Positions 1 to 11,749 of a stretch of 64,000 nt of DNA are shown piece after piece. The notes under the pieces are model-generated. The model was not told the origin of the DNA and did not search any database. It saw only the letters and a program-made list of their open reading frames with translations. Numbering within the stretch: the first letter of the stretch is position 1; every line of letters begins with the position of its first letter. Origin of the DNA: Hypomesus transpacificus (lineage: Eukaryota; Chordata; Actinopteri; Osmeriformes; Osmeridae); contig NC_061067.1 of assembly GCF_021917145.1 (NCBI RefSeq), forward strand, positions 3,971,889-4,035,888, read 5' to 3'. The position numbers and the translations under genes are program-made.

Positions 1-126
1 GTGACTCCTCTAGCATCACATCATGTACTACTCCCCTCTTCCATCACCCTCCTCCCCCTCTCCTCCCTTCTGAAATAAGAGTCACATTGTGTTTTGTTCC
101 TCCAGTCTGGAACTCCAGCAGTGTAG

Positions 127-276
127 GGCCCGCTCGGTGGCCAGCGGCCCCAGGACGTGAGCTCCTACAAGGGCCTGATTCATCCTGAGGGAGGGGGTGG
201 AGGCCTGGAGGTAGAGGAACTTCACATACCCTCCCCAGACCACTATGGTCCTCTAGCAGGTCCCTGGTTACCCTAA
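127..276 (+). other. short open frame at window edge, possible terminal exon
   Basis: A 49-codon stretch runs from just after a TAG (itself a possible AG acceptor) to a TAA. Its composition looks protein-like: it contains DVSSYKGLIHPE, then a run of glycines, then an acidic segment ending in PWLP. A pyrimidine-rich stretch with TCCAG lies just upstream. It could be the last coding exon of a plus-strand gene beginning before the window, or chance. I recognise no family. Confidence 0.15.
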
Positions 277-1874
277 TACTACACTACAAGACTACAGGGA
301 CACCAGCTACCAGCGCAAGCTAGACAACTCCACACTTCTCTCTGCCGCTTTTTCCTCCATCACTTTTTACTCTCACGTTCCCTCTCACCTTCTCTGCAAT
401 TTCAGTCCATTCATCTCGACTCCCCTCCTCTTTCTCTTTCCTGCCACTCTGACAAGCAGGGACAGAGAGAGCTCTGTCTAGAGCCAGGTTCCAGCTCCCA
501 AGCCATCCTCAACATGCAGCTAGCTGCTTGGGAGCATCATCATCATCATCTGTTAGCACTTAGCATCTACCATTAGCAGATACTTGACCTTTATCCTGTA
601 GCATGGTCGCCTGTTAGCCTAGCATCATTTCACATGCTAATACTTGGTTAGTTTTTTAGCCTCTAGCTAGCATGTAGCATTATTATAATGTGGAAGCTAG
701 AATCTAGCATTAGCATGGTGTGGTAGTTAAAATCTTGTAGACCACTCCCTGGTAGGATGTCAAGCCCCAGTGCAAAGGGCCTCCTCCTCCTCTTTTGATA
801 AAGAAGTTAATGTTTACAGGAACAGCAGAACAGAACGATAAACTTTGACTACATTTCTGCCCTAGATTATCTCTAGTTTTCTGCCTCCATCTTTCAGTCT
901 CTCTTCCTCTACTTCCACCTTTCAGTCTCTTTTCTTCTCTCAAACTGATCATTGTTTTACTAACATACACACTCAACCCCTCCCTATCTCTCCCCTTCTT
1001 TTGCTTTGACTTATTATCCCTCCTCCAAGTTCAAAACTTCTGACGCCTGAAACAGTTTAAACCACCCATTCTCCTCTACACACTCCTAACAGACACCCCC
1101 TCCTCCCCAACATAGTGGCCAGTGCTTATCATAATTACAAGAACCTGAAACAACATTCAGTATCCACCACTTCCTGTTGAGGCAGGAAGTCAGAGACCCT
1201 CACCAGTCTTCAGGGATAGGCCATTTCCTCCTCCCAAAAAAAAGGATAAAAACGACAGAACTGACAAAAGGGGTTATTTTCCTTCTCATCTCCGTCATTT
1301 TTGTTGCTCTTACAGTCTTCAGTATACTGTTATTCCCCCCCCCACCATTCTCCACCTTTCTCCTCCTCCCCTTGCTTCTCTTTCTCACAGTCTACCAAAG
1401 CAGACATCTTCCCTCCATCCTCTGCTGCAGATGAGGTCATCAGAGTAGAGACAAGCACACAAACAAGATGGCCGCCGCTAATCTCTGCTCTTGCAAGAGT
1501 CTGCTTCTTACACTCACTCGTAGTCTCCATCTTAATTCTATGTAATCACAGCTGTGTGATGATACACTGATACACAGACACACAGGAGTGCGTGTATGCA
1601 CTTCTGTGTGTGTCAGCACAGTCAGCATTACAGTGACCTTGTCTTGAGCAAACTGATACTAAACTGTCAGTAAGATACAAGTAATGACAGGATTTCTACT
1701 GAAACACAAAGGATGACTCAAGGATAACTGGGGGAGTCCATCATACCAGATCGTCTCAAGAGGTGTTTATAAGAGCAAAAAAAGAGAGAAAAAAGGAAGA
1801 ATGGAGGAGAAGGGAGAAAAGAGGAGAGTAACCTAGCCTGATCTGCTGTTACGTAAGTGACCTGATGATGATGG

Positions 1875-2011
1875 CTGGTTCACCTGTCTGTCTCTGGTTC
1901 ACCTGTCTGTCTCTGGTTCACCTGTCTGTCTCTGGTTCACCTGTCTGTCTCTGGTTCACCTGTCTGTCTCTGGTTCACCTGTCTGTCTCTGGTTCACCTG
2001 TCTGTCTCTGG
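1875..2011. repeat. 19-bp minisatellite, about 7 copies
   Basis: The unit CTGGTTCACCTGTCTGTCT is repeated about seven times with essentially no divergence, so the array is young or actively homogenised. It has no coding potential. Confidence 0.9.
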
Positions 2012-2345
2012 TGAGAGAAAGAAGAGAGGGAGATGTGTTCTTCTCCAGGTTGATGATTGTCTAGGTAGATCTACCATCTACCCTGGCTCACCTTTAAACT
2101 TTATTTCTGTGGGGTGGGGTGAGGGCTGACAAAACAGATGGAGAGAGAAGACTAGAGTGATAAAGAATGCGAGAAAGAAATAGATGAATTAGTTGGACAG
2201 TGCAAGAATATTAGATCTAAAAAAGGAGGAAGTGTTTGGTTGATGATATTCCTCTTTAAACGTTTAACAGACAAACAACAACAAACAAACAACTTTAAAT
2301 CTACAACTCTGTTTTTAGTAATTTTTCACTGGATTGTCTAATAAT

Positions 2346-2377
<32 letters not shown>

Positions 2378-3042
2378 GGGTGGGGTGGAGGCTAGGTTTC
2401 AAACCAAAGAAAGGGTTGTGAGTCTTTGTGTCTCCTGCCTGCCTTGAGGGCGTCGACACAGCCTATCACAACCTGTACTCCCAATGGGAGCTTTGTGTGT
2501 GTGTGTGTGACAATGGAGAGGACACACCTAGGCTAGTCCTATACCCCTCCCCCCCACTAAAACACACACATCAACTATCTACCCCGAACCCTCCTTACCT
2601 CCACCCCACCCCCACAGACTTAGGCAATTCCTCACCCCCTTGCATCCCCCATCACACAGTCACACCTACAGCCCCCTACAGCTAAGAATCCTTCCCCTCC
2701 CCCTGCCATGAACACTACTACCCCTTTCCTCTAACCCCTCCTCTTGTCTTCTTTCCCCTCCTCTCCTCTCAATCCTCCATTTAAACCCTCCTCTCCTCCT
2801 TCTCTCTAACCACTCCCTGCTTCCTCATCTTACGCCTCCTCTGTTTAACCTCTGTTCATCCCAGTTAGAGGATGTTTTGGAAACACGGGAGGGAAACTTA
2901 TTCCTGTTCAAATCTTTATCGACACGTTGTCTCTAAACAAAGTTCTCTTTCAGGGAGAAGTCTGTCCGGGCAACAGTGTTATACACCTCTCTCTCTTTGT
3001 GTGTGTGTGTGTGTGTGTGAGTATGACTGCAAGTGTGAGTGT

Positions 3043-3061
3043 GAGAGAGAGAGAGAGAGAC

Positions 3062-3123
<62 letters not shown>
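3043..3123. repeat. (GA)n microsatellite next to (GT)n
   Basis: An almost pure GA dinucleotide run, interrupted by a few GACA units. It follows a GT run at about 2,999-3,018. The RERERE and SLSLSL reading frames through it are artefacts. Confidence 0.95.
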
Positions 3124-3130
<7 letters not shown>

Positions 3131-3695
3131 TACCTCTGGGTGTTTGTGAAGGAGGCACAGGCATGTTAGTGTCTCTCTCACCTGAAAGGGTGGGGCTGTG
3201 GAAGAACTGAGTGATAGGACAGTATCAGGGGAGTGTGTGTGAGTGTGTCTGGTGTCTTGTAGGTCCTGATTCCCATCTGTCATCTCTATACAGTCATTCA
3301 GAGACTATCCCGTTCTCAGTATTGAGAATGATGAAACCCGTTAGAGAGTATGTACAGCTTGACGGGAAGAGGTCTTCCTCCTCCTAACACATCATCATCA
3401 TCATCATCATCATCATCGCCCTGGGTTCCACTCAAGAGGTCATGGTTGTTAACTGGACAGTCCAGAAGGAGGTCAATCTGCCATGCTCTCTGCCGCTGCT
3501 CACTTCTGCTTTCTACACAAGATAGAAATGCTGAATCATCCTGAGACTGAAGACAGAACTCACCAGAGCACACTTTGCCCTCAGATCAGCGGAGGGGACC
3601 AAGGATAGAGAGAGAGGAGGGAAAGATAACAGTAAGAAGACTGGACAAAGTACGACGGTGAGGAAATGAAAGGAGTTGGGGGGAGGGGCGGGTAG

Positions 3696-3753
<58 letters not shown>

Positions 3754-3927
3754 CTATAGTGTAAAGAAACTTCATCCCTCGCACCCTTCCCCCCCACCAC
3801 TCAAGTCTCAGCATAAAACCATGGACCTCACCTTTCACTAGTACCCTCCCTTCCCCCTCGTCACAGCTGTGCAGTGGGATTCTCTCCACTCAGGTGTGTG
3901 TGTGTGTGTGAGAGAAGGAGAATTATA

Positions 3928-3953
3928 GGGGGGGGGGGGGGGGGGGGGGGGGG
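3928..3953. repeat. 26-base poly-G tract
   Basis: An uninterrupted run of 26 G residues. Such a tract is prone to slippage and G-quadruplex formation, and its exact length in an assembly is unreliable. Confidence 0.95.
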
Positions 3954-5307
3954 CACTCTTCTAGCACCCAAGAAGCAGCTAAGACTTGGGGCATACATGC
4001 GTTGTCTGGTTGCCATGGAGACTGAGGCGTGTCCCGTGTTTACAGAACAAACAATGGTACCTTTTCAACAGAGGGACAGAGGGGAGGAGCAAGAAGGGAG
4101 TGTGTGTAGGTGTCAGTGTGTCTGCATGGTTCTGGCTGAACCATAAACTAAAAGACGGGATTTGGAGAAAGGGGCCGTGCTCTCGGAGGATGCCCTATTG
4201 AAGCAGCTCTACTCTGCACTAACAGAGCTGTTCTCTCTGAGCATCCCCTATTGAGGCAGTATTACACAGGGATTAATAGGGATTAGCTCCCTGTTCAGCT
4301 CAGCCCATTCAGATGCACAGGAAACAAGATTGTCAGGCTGCAAGTCAAACCGCCTCTCTGTAGGACGGGCAGGCCTTTAAACCACAGAACACTCTGGCAT
4401 CACAGGTAGCTAGCCACTCTACTGCCCAAGGGTGTGTGTGTGTGTTTGTGTTCATCAGGCCGATCACTTATCAGACAGCCAGCTGAGTCACCTGGGGTTG
4501 GCTGGCAGTGGCAGCTTTTACTGACTCTGTTGTGGTTGTTGTTTGGTAAAGATCTGTCTGTGTTCTAGAACAGATCCTTCAAGATCATCTTAATGACGAT
4601 CAAACTGTTTTCTACCTAAACATCCTTAAGTAATTTAACAAACAGTTGAACATTTAGAATGTGGCGTGGCTGTCTACAAGGATACAGGGTGTGTCATATC
4701 CTCTCTGTGCTCACGTCGCGGTAAATTCAATCTGGAGATAGTTACTTTATGGTAACTAATTCAGTCTATCTATTTGCATACACACACTCCCCTCTCTCTC
4801 GCTCTTCCCCATCCTCTCCCTCCCTCTCTGTTACACATTCAAGAACCGCATCGCCTAACCAGTTTTGTGTGTAAGCACCACCTTTTTTTCCTCTCTCCAG
4901 CCTTCCTCTCACCCTCCCTCTGTCTCCCCCTTCCTTGCCTGGCTCCAGTGAGCAACAAGTGCTGTCTGTGAGTACCACCCCTCCCCCTCCCTCCCTCCCC
5001 TTCTCAACCTCCTCCTCTTCCCCTCCCCTCCCCCTGCTGCCTCCAGAAGCTATCGCAAATCCTCAGCCCAGAGCAACTGCCAGCTGACAGGACTGTTTAG
5101 TCAGCAAGAAGGACGAGAGAGAGAGAAGGAGGGAGAGGGAGTGAGAAACAGAGAGAGAAGGAGGGAGAGGGAGGGAGAAACAGAGAGAGAGAAAGCAACA
5201 GGCTGGAGAGAGGGAAGACGACAGGGAGGAGACAGAAATGGTGAGCGAGTACACACAAGCAGACAATGAGGAAAGAGAAGAAGAGAGAGTTAAAAAATAG
5301 TACAGCC

Positions 5308-5310
<3 letters not shown>

Positions 5311-5392
<82 letters not shown>
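5311..5392. repeat. (GA)n microsatellite, 82 bp
   Basis: A pure AG/GA dinucleotide run. The leucine/serine-rich frames on the opposite strand come from it and are not genes. Confidence 0.95.
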
Positions 5393-5395
<3 letters not shown>

Positions 5396-8300
5396 GGGAG
5401 TGAAAGAGCTAGCGCGGGAAACATTCTTACTGCGCACGCTCCCGTGTAGTCTCCCTCTCTCTCCATCATATTAACCATTTCCTCCCCCTCTGACAGCTAA
5501 CATAATTCAGAGATGGAGGCCAAACTTCTAGAATACATTCAACTACAAACTACAAAACAACCGTACCTTCAAATAATTTCGAAAAAAAGAGGAGAAAGAG
5601 AGAGGAGAGACGGGGGTTGTGGAGCCATTGTTTCTCCACTTCCTCCATCTCTTCCTCCTTCTTCAGTCAGAAGGCAGTTTCACTTCCTGTATCCCCCTAT
5701 GATCCTCCATTCTTGTACCCCCTCCACTCTTCTCTCCTCTCACCCTCTCCATCTTCTACACAGCCTAGTTGCAGCTGCTGGTACAGGCTCCATTTTCTAT
5801 CTCTCCCTCCCTCCCCCATCTCCTCCCTCCTCCCCTCCTGGCATTCTTTCACATCAGTGACATGGCCCTGGAGTTAGACTTTGGACCCACAGTAAATACC
5901 TGCTTTATTTGCTGCCTGCTTGAGGTTGAAGGTGGCCGTGTGTGTGTGTTTATGTATGTGTGTGTGTGTTCCATGTCATGTCTGTTTCCATACATGCGTC
6001 TTTGTGTCAGCATTTCTATACACACAGGTGTGTGTACGTGTGTGAGAGAGCGTGTGTTTGTGCAGCTGTGGTGTCTAAAGTACACGTAACCTTGAGAGAA
6101 AAGGACCATAGCTAGTAGCTAGCACCATCTTCAACTCGAACCAGCCCTAACCATCACCATCGCCTGCAAGTCTGAGTGAGCTGGACGCACCCCTAGCTTT
6201 TTAGCAAGAGCTAGTCAGACCTAATCCTCGCCTGCTAGCCTGCTTATCAGTGGGCGCTGGTCCACACCCCACCCTGTGGGCTACAGCAGACCAGGGGACA
6301 GATATCAAGCTTAGTCTCTCTATTTAGTCATCCAATCTGTATTAGTTGCCCATCTAAACACACGTCCACCCAATACCATTAGATCTAGGCTATTGATTCA
6401 CCCATGGTTGGCTTTTTGAGACATAATAAGAATTATAATCTTGTTTTAAATGCTTTAATGCTTCCCGCCATCTTTTGCGTATGAAACTTCCACTTTGGGG
6501 AAGTGCATTGGCTATCAGCATTGGTCGACCAGTAGAAAACTTGCTGGTGATGCCAATGGAGATCTCTCCTCCTCCACATCCCTCTATCTCAGGATGGGTA
6601 GAATTAACAGCCTCTGCTTCGCTATATAAAGACAGGGGGATGAGGACTTGTTTGGACTGCCTGTCCTGTACCACAAATGGATGAGTGGGCCTCATCCGTC
6701 TCCTCTGCTCCTATATTTACCTCACTAGCCCACAGACTACACACCCACAATGGGGGTCTAACTGAGGACTCTGCAGAGTGGAGGGAATATCGTTTGTCTG
6801 CGCATGCGAGTGTATGCACGGCAGCTTGGATGCCCACACCTGTAACGGAAGTTCAGCAGAAGAGAAAAAACTCTTTGAAGTGGGATCTATAAGTTAGCAC
6901 ACACACACACACAGATAGACACACAGAAAACAATGGAAGCACCAGCACTGTCCTACTTTAGCTCAGTTGGACCCACTTCTCTGATTTCACTCATCACTGA
7001 CTGTGGGCCGCGCAGCCCCCATTAGAAAACACTCTGGCTCGCCCACACCTCACTACAGTCTAACTAGACTAACAAACCGGCAAGCTAAGTAACATCAAAA
7101 CAACAGACTCGTCAGCTAATAATTTGCTTGCCAACTGGGCTACCTTACCACCCTATCACAATACAGTAGGCAGCTAACAACCATGCTAGACTATGTATTA
7201 GTATTGTCAGATCTACTGATGCATCATGGGAGAGACTGGGCATAGCTCATGCATGTACACTCGCATCCTCCCAATGTGAGGTGACCCCGAGGAGCAGGCA
7301 AAATCAGTAGGGCCTGGTTGATCTTAACAGAAAACTTTTTTTTGTCTTCCCAGTCTCTCTCATCCAAACACACACACACACACAATCTCTCTCCCCACTT
7401 TCATAACCCAATGCCTCACCCATCTACCCCCCCTTCTACCTCCTGCACCTCATAACCTCCTTCATAACACAGTTCCCAACTTCTTCTACCCATCCCTTCT
7501 CCTTGTCCCTTTCTCCGATTCCCCTCTTCATCTCACTTTTCTCATCCCACTCTCCTTTCCTAACCTACGGCAATCCTGTAGGACTACCTCCAGTGGGGTC
7601 CCTGTCTACCCCCACTAGTCCCTGAGCTAGACTGGGCTGGGGGATGGAACATAATCTTATCTAAAAAAGGCAGGTTATAAATAGCCAGAGGACCAGAGAG
7701 GACCAGCAGCCAGCAGCAGCTCGCCTGCACCTCTGAGGAGGGGGGAGCAGGGGGGGCAGACACACAAGACCCCCCTCACCCACCTTAAGGAGGCTAGTTG
7801 GCACTTCCTGAGCTGTTTGAGATGAGGCTTGTGCTAATACTCACACGGGCAGTCAATGCTAAGCTAGGCTAGGCAAGACATTTGTAAGGTACAGGAGGCT
7901 AACATCAGGAGCATGCTAGGCTACAGCTTCCTATTTATCTACATCAATGCGGCTAGCCAGGCTAGGCTAAGGAAGCTAGTGCAACAGTGCAGTCCCACAT
8001 GAGGCCTCATTAGCATCAAAACTTTAGCATCATTTTCCTCAAAACGGTTTGAGTCCCCCCCCCCCGAACACACCCCTCCTCATCCCTTTCTCATCATCCC
8101 TTCCTCCTCATCCCTTTCTTCTGGCTCACAGAGCATCAACAGGTTACTGACTAAATAAAAAGAGACAAATAAAAAATAAAAATAAAATAAAAGGTAAGAG
8201 AAAAAAAAAACCCTAACCCTAAGAAAGGTATTAAATGAGGTGGAGATATGTTTTAGTTTTTAGTAACTTTACTGTCATTCAGGAAAGAAAACAACATCTG

Positions 8301-11061
8301 TCCATGGGGATGGAGGAGGAGGAAGGGGGGAGGGGATGATGGGGGGGAGGAGAGGATGGGGGAGGAGAGGATGGGGGAGGAGAGGGGCTAATTAGGGCTA
8401 AATCTCGGCCTAATGTGTGGAGCAGAGACCCTGGGGGGTTGAGGGCTTTTAATTAGACGCCTCTTTTCCTCTCTCCCCTGAGGATGAATCTCTTTGCATC
8501 GAACCGCCATTCACCTCTCCTAGGAGACACACACAATCTAATACACACACACACACAATACTTGAAGATGCCACAACTTAACTGAGAGAAATAAAATTCC
8601 AGTACATCTTACACAAGGCCAACACAGGCATCACTGAGATCCACATAAATCCATGTCATTGTCTTTTCTCAACAAAAAATTATTATTATTGTATTGTCAC
8701 AATAGGGGACTAGACAAGCTAGAACTAAGCTTTGTGACTCCTACTCTAAGGTCATCAGAAAGCCACCACTATTTTGACAACAGAGACTACCATCTACCAG
8801 TTGAGTCAAGAGTATCAGATGCTACATTTACCATTACTGAAGGAGACAGGATGCCTTGTATAAAACAAAGGATAATTTACAGCTGACAGCATTTTCTTCC
8901 TCGTTATCAAGTTAACAATTATCAATTTTGTTTTGTCCAGGTCAGATAAAGTTGCATTTCAAACCACCAAACAACAATATTTTCAATGTGGTTCTTTCTC
9001 ACCAATCAATTATCATAGCATTGTATTTCCCTTATAGGCTAAAAGCCAGCCTCTAGGTCTGAACATGTTTTAACTTGCTTTCAATTTCATATCAACAAAT
9101 GTCAAAGCCAAAAAGTCTCATTAAGATGAAACTATGTGAAACCCCATCGGAAAACCAAATGTAGTTTTGTTTTGATCATCGCTCAGTTCATCCTTACTCA
9201 AAGAAAAATAACTTCACAAACTATAACTCTATCCCCTTCGCCCCTCCTCTTTATTCTACATGCCTTCACTTGACTGTAACTGCGGGGCCTGCACGAGGAC
9301 GCAGCCTGCTCAACATCCTCAGCACCATCCACGGAACAACCGCTTCTCAAAACAAAAGTCCCCATCGGGTTTTTTAGACCAGATAAACTGGTTCACTTCA
9401 CGGAACATGGATTTGCAGATAGGCTGGGCCTGGACTATTAGAGGCAGGAACTCCCGACTAGGTTGATAAGAACAACTGTTGCGCGTCTCCATCCCCCTTC
9501 CACCCCCCCACCCCCCATGCCCCTCGTGTTGCTACAAGGCGAGTATCATCTGAAGTTGCCTGATTCCTTCACACGATATATAACACACATTCTAAAATGC
9601 CAACAACTTGAATAAATTGTAACTAGCACTTTTATAGTAATATAGTGTTTGGGTGGAGAAGATGGGCCTGTCGGAAAATGAATGTGTTTGATCAAGGCTG
9701 TCGCCGTGGGCCTGCGCGGCTACAGTGTAGAATTTCGTAATGGAATGCGAACTGCTCATCCGGATCTGTACTCTCCTCCCTGCCTCCTTCCGAACGCCCG
9801 GAGAGAGCCGAGAGGAGAGCAGGATCATCGCCCCGTTTATCTTCGACACAAAAAACGCTTTGAATCTTCAATTTTCAACCACCGTGTCTTATAATCGACG
9901 GACCTACACTTAACAGTTACCCGCATCATCTGCAAACAACTTGTTGCTACCAGAAATGTTGTTTTTAGACAACTACAAACACACCACCCCTGTGAGTGCG
10001 CACAAGCAGTCGACGAGAGCGAGGGGGGACGAAGGGAGAAAAAAGGAAAATGCCTAGCAACCATTATCTAACCAGCTCGAGCTACGTTGCAGTTCCCTGA
10101 GAGACAGAAACGCATCAATTCATCACAATAGTGTAACTTTCAACCGTCTGAACAACCGTAAAAAAAAGATGTTCCCCAATATACTACACAAAAATTATAT
10201 GAACTTTGCACAGCGTCACCAAAGTGCAGTTGAGCATCCTTCTCCATATAAAATATGACGTAAAAGAAACTGAATGTGAACAACAAAAGTTCGCTAGGCA
10301 ATATTGTGGTTTGAATTACAAATGTAAAGGAAGTTCCTTTTACAGGTATAGCTGAGACAAATGCGTCTGGGGGATGCAACAGGCGTCACAAAATGATGGT
10401 CAAGGTGATGGAAAAAGTCTCGCTTTACTTCCCGTTCGGGTGAATCGACGAAATTACAAATTTGTCGATTTATGACTTGAAATACACTGTCAACATTTTA
10501 GTCGTTAACAAGAAGAAGAAAATAAAGTTTTGAAAACATCTCGACAAGGTCAAAATGTAGCTTGCTAGCGGCTATACCAACACATGGCAACTGAGCTACC
10601 GCTAGGCTTCGATCAAAGTGCACCAGAGATATGGATGCTCGGTGGCTAGTTACCAAGCTAATAGACTTTGACCCTCCATGAGCTCCCATCATTCTGGGAG
10701 AGACAAAACTTTACGGGCGTGGAAGTGAACAAACGAACAACCAAAGTTGAATTAAAGTCGGAATGAGTAACTATTGAGCGGTTAGAAATAATCGAGTGTG
10801 AGGAAGAGACAAAGTCAAATTCCTCCGCTCAGACGGGTTAATCATGGATGAGCATCGCTCCTTTTCGAAACTAGGAAGCAGACGGGAGTTGCGAGAGAAA
10901 AAACATCTCCAACCGCACAACTCTTCCAACTTTGATACTTTGACCCATTGCAAGTAAAAACTTGACCAAACACATATTTGACACAAGATATCGACAATAT
11001 AAGATGTAGCATACGTAAATAGTTTGAGAAGGTAATCCGAGAAGCTTGGTAGGCTACTTAC

Positions 11062-11101
11062 GTTTGACTTTGTTGGGGTTGGGCTGCTTGCGCCGAGACA
11101 T
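11062..11101 (-). CDS. first coding exon of a zinc-finger repressor with FOG/NuRD motif
   Basis: Reading the minus strand, ATG at 11,101 opens 13 codons, MSRRKQPNPNKVK, plus one base, then a strong donor C|GTAAGT at 11,061. The N-terminal MSRRKQ-x-x-P motif defines a class of vertebrate zinc-finger proteins (FOG/ZFPM, SALL, BCL11, ZNF423/521, ZNF821). In these it binds RBBP4/7 of the NuRD co-repressor, and it is usually alone on a tiny first coding exon, as here. The NPNKV continuation is closest to what I recall of ZNF821. Synteny with human 6p25 could instead point to RREB1, but I do not recall that N-terminus for RREB1. The rest of the gene would lie below position 1 or in unrecognised exons. 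The upstream sequence (11,100-11,600) is plausible 5' UTR and promoter. Confidence 0.6.
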
Positions 11102-11600
11102 ACTGATGATGGTGACTGGTGATGGGTTGAGAAAAAAGAAGCAGCAAAGTTGTTCCGGAGAGGAATCAAAATGGCGTTTCTGAGGATGTGCAAAGTTCGA
11201 CAACTTTGTTGCCCTCACTCTTTTCTCTGAATTCCTGAAGAGGAAAACAGAAAAAAGAGTTGAGAGGCGAGAGGAAAAGCACTTTATTTCGCTATCCTCT
11301 CCGGTCGTCCTCAAAGTGCTGTTCTCTCCTCTCTCCTAAACCTGATAAGTAAAAGCGCATCACGTGTTGCTCCAGTCAGTCGCCTAGGGGACGTGGGGAG
11401 GCTGCTGTGAGTAGACTTCGGCCAGTAAGCATCTCCAAAGGAACCTCTCTGACTGGCTAAAGAGAACAGGGAGGGAAGAGAAGGAAAGGGAGGGGGGTGA
11501 GAGAAAAAAAGTTTTATCGAGGTGGAGGACGGCGTGGTACCCTCGATTTTTCTCCGGCTGCTTCAGAGAAAATGTGTGTAGAGAAAAGGAAGTGTATGCG
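11102..11600 (-). promoter_or_regulatory. probable 5' UTR and promoter of the zinc-finger gene
   Basis: This segment lies immediately upstream of the MSRRKQ exon on the minus strand. It has more CpG than its surroundings and no obvious TATA box. No transcription start can be fixed from sequence alone. Confidence 0.35.
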
Positions 11601-11728
11601 CTCGGTGATAGTGTAGAATTTACACGCCGAATTTTCAGTTCTTTCTTAACGTTCTAGAACCCTGTTGATCAACATCACGAAAAGCAGTTGACTCACGGTG
11701 TTAGTAACGACCTCGAGCCGTGTGTGTT

Positions 11729-11746
11729 GGGGGGGGGGGGGGGGGG
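11729..11746. repeat. poly-G tract, 18 bases
   Basis: A homopolymer run of G upstream of the zinc-finger exon. Confidence 0.9.
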
Positions 11747-11749
11747 CAG

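Larger units (their letters stand above)
1..11061. other. non-coding, repeat-rich; probable intron 1 of the minus-strand zinc-finger gene
   Basis: Apart from the small edge frame at 127-276, I see no convincing exon on either strand. The stretch holds simple repeats (TG at 2,350-2,377, GA at 3,043-3,123, ATC at 3,391-3,417, AG at 3,699-3,752, a 26-G run at 3,928-3,953, GA at 5,311-5,392), a 19-bp minisatellite, and AT-rich unique sequence. If the exon at 11,062-11,101 is real, this DNA lies in its first intron. That is an inference from the strand and the splice donor. Confidence 0.45.

Noticed and set aside
6390..6695. Minus-strand frame with RKRWREALKHLKQDYN, possibly transposase-like
   Set aside because: No catalytic motif, no terminal repeats and no family recognised.
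8207..8222. CCCTAACCCTAA telomere-like motif
   Set aside because: Only two units after a poly-A run, too short to be an interstitial telomeric repeat.
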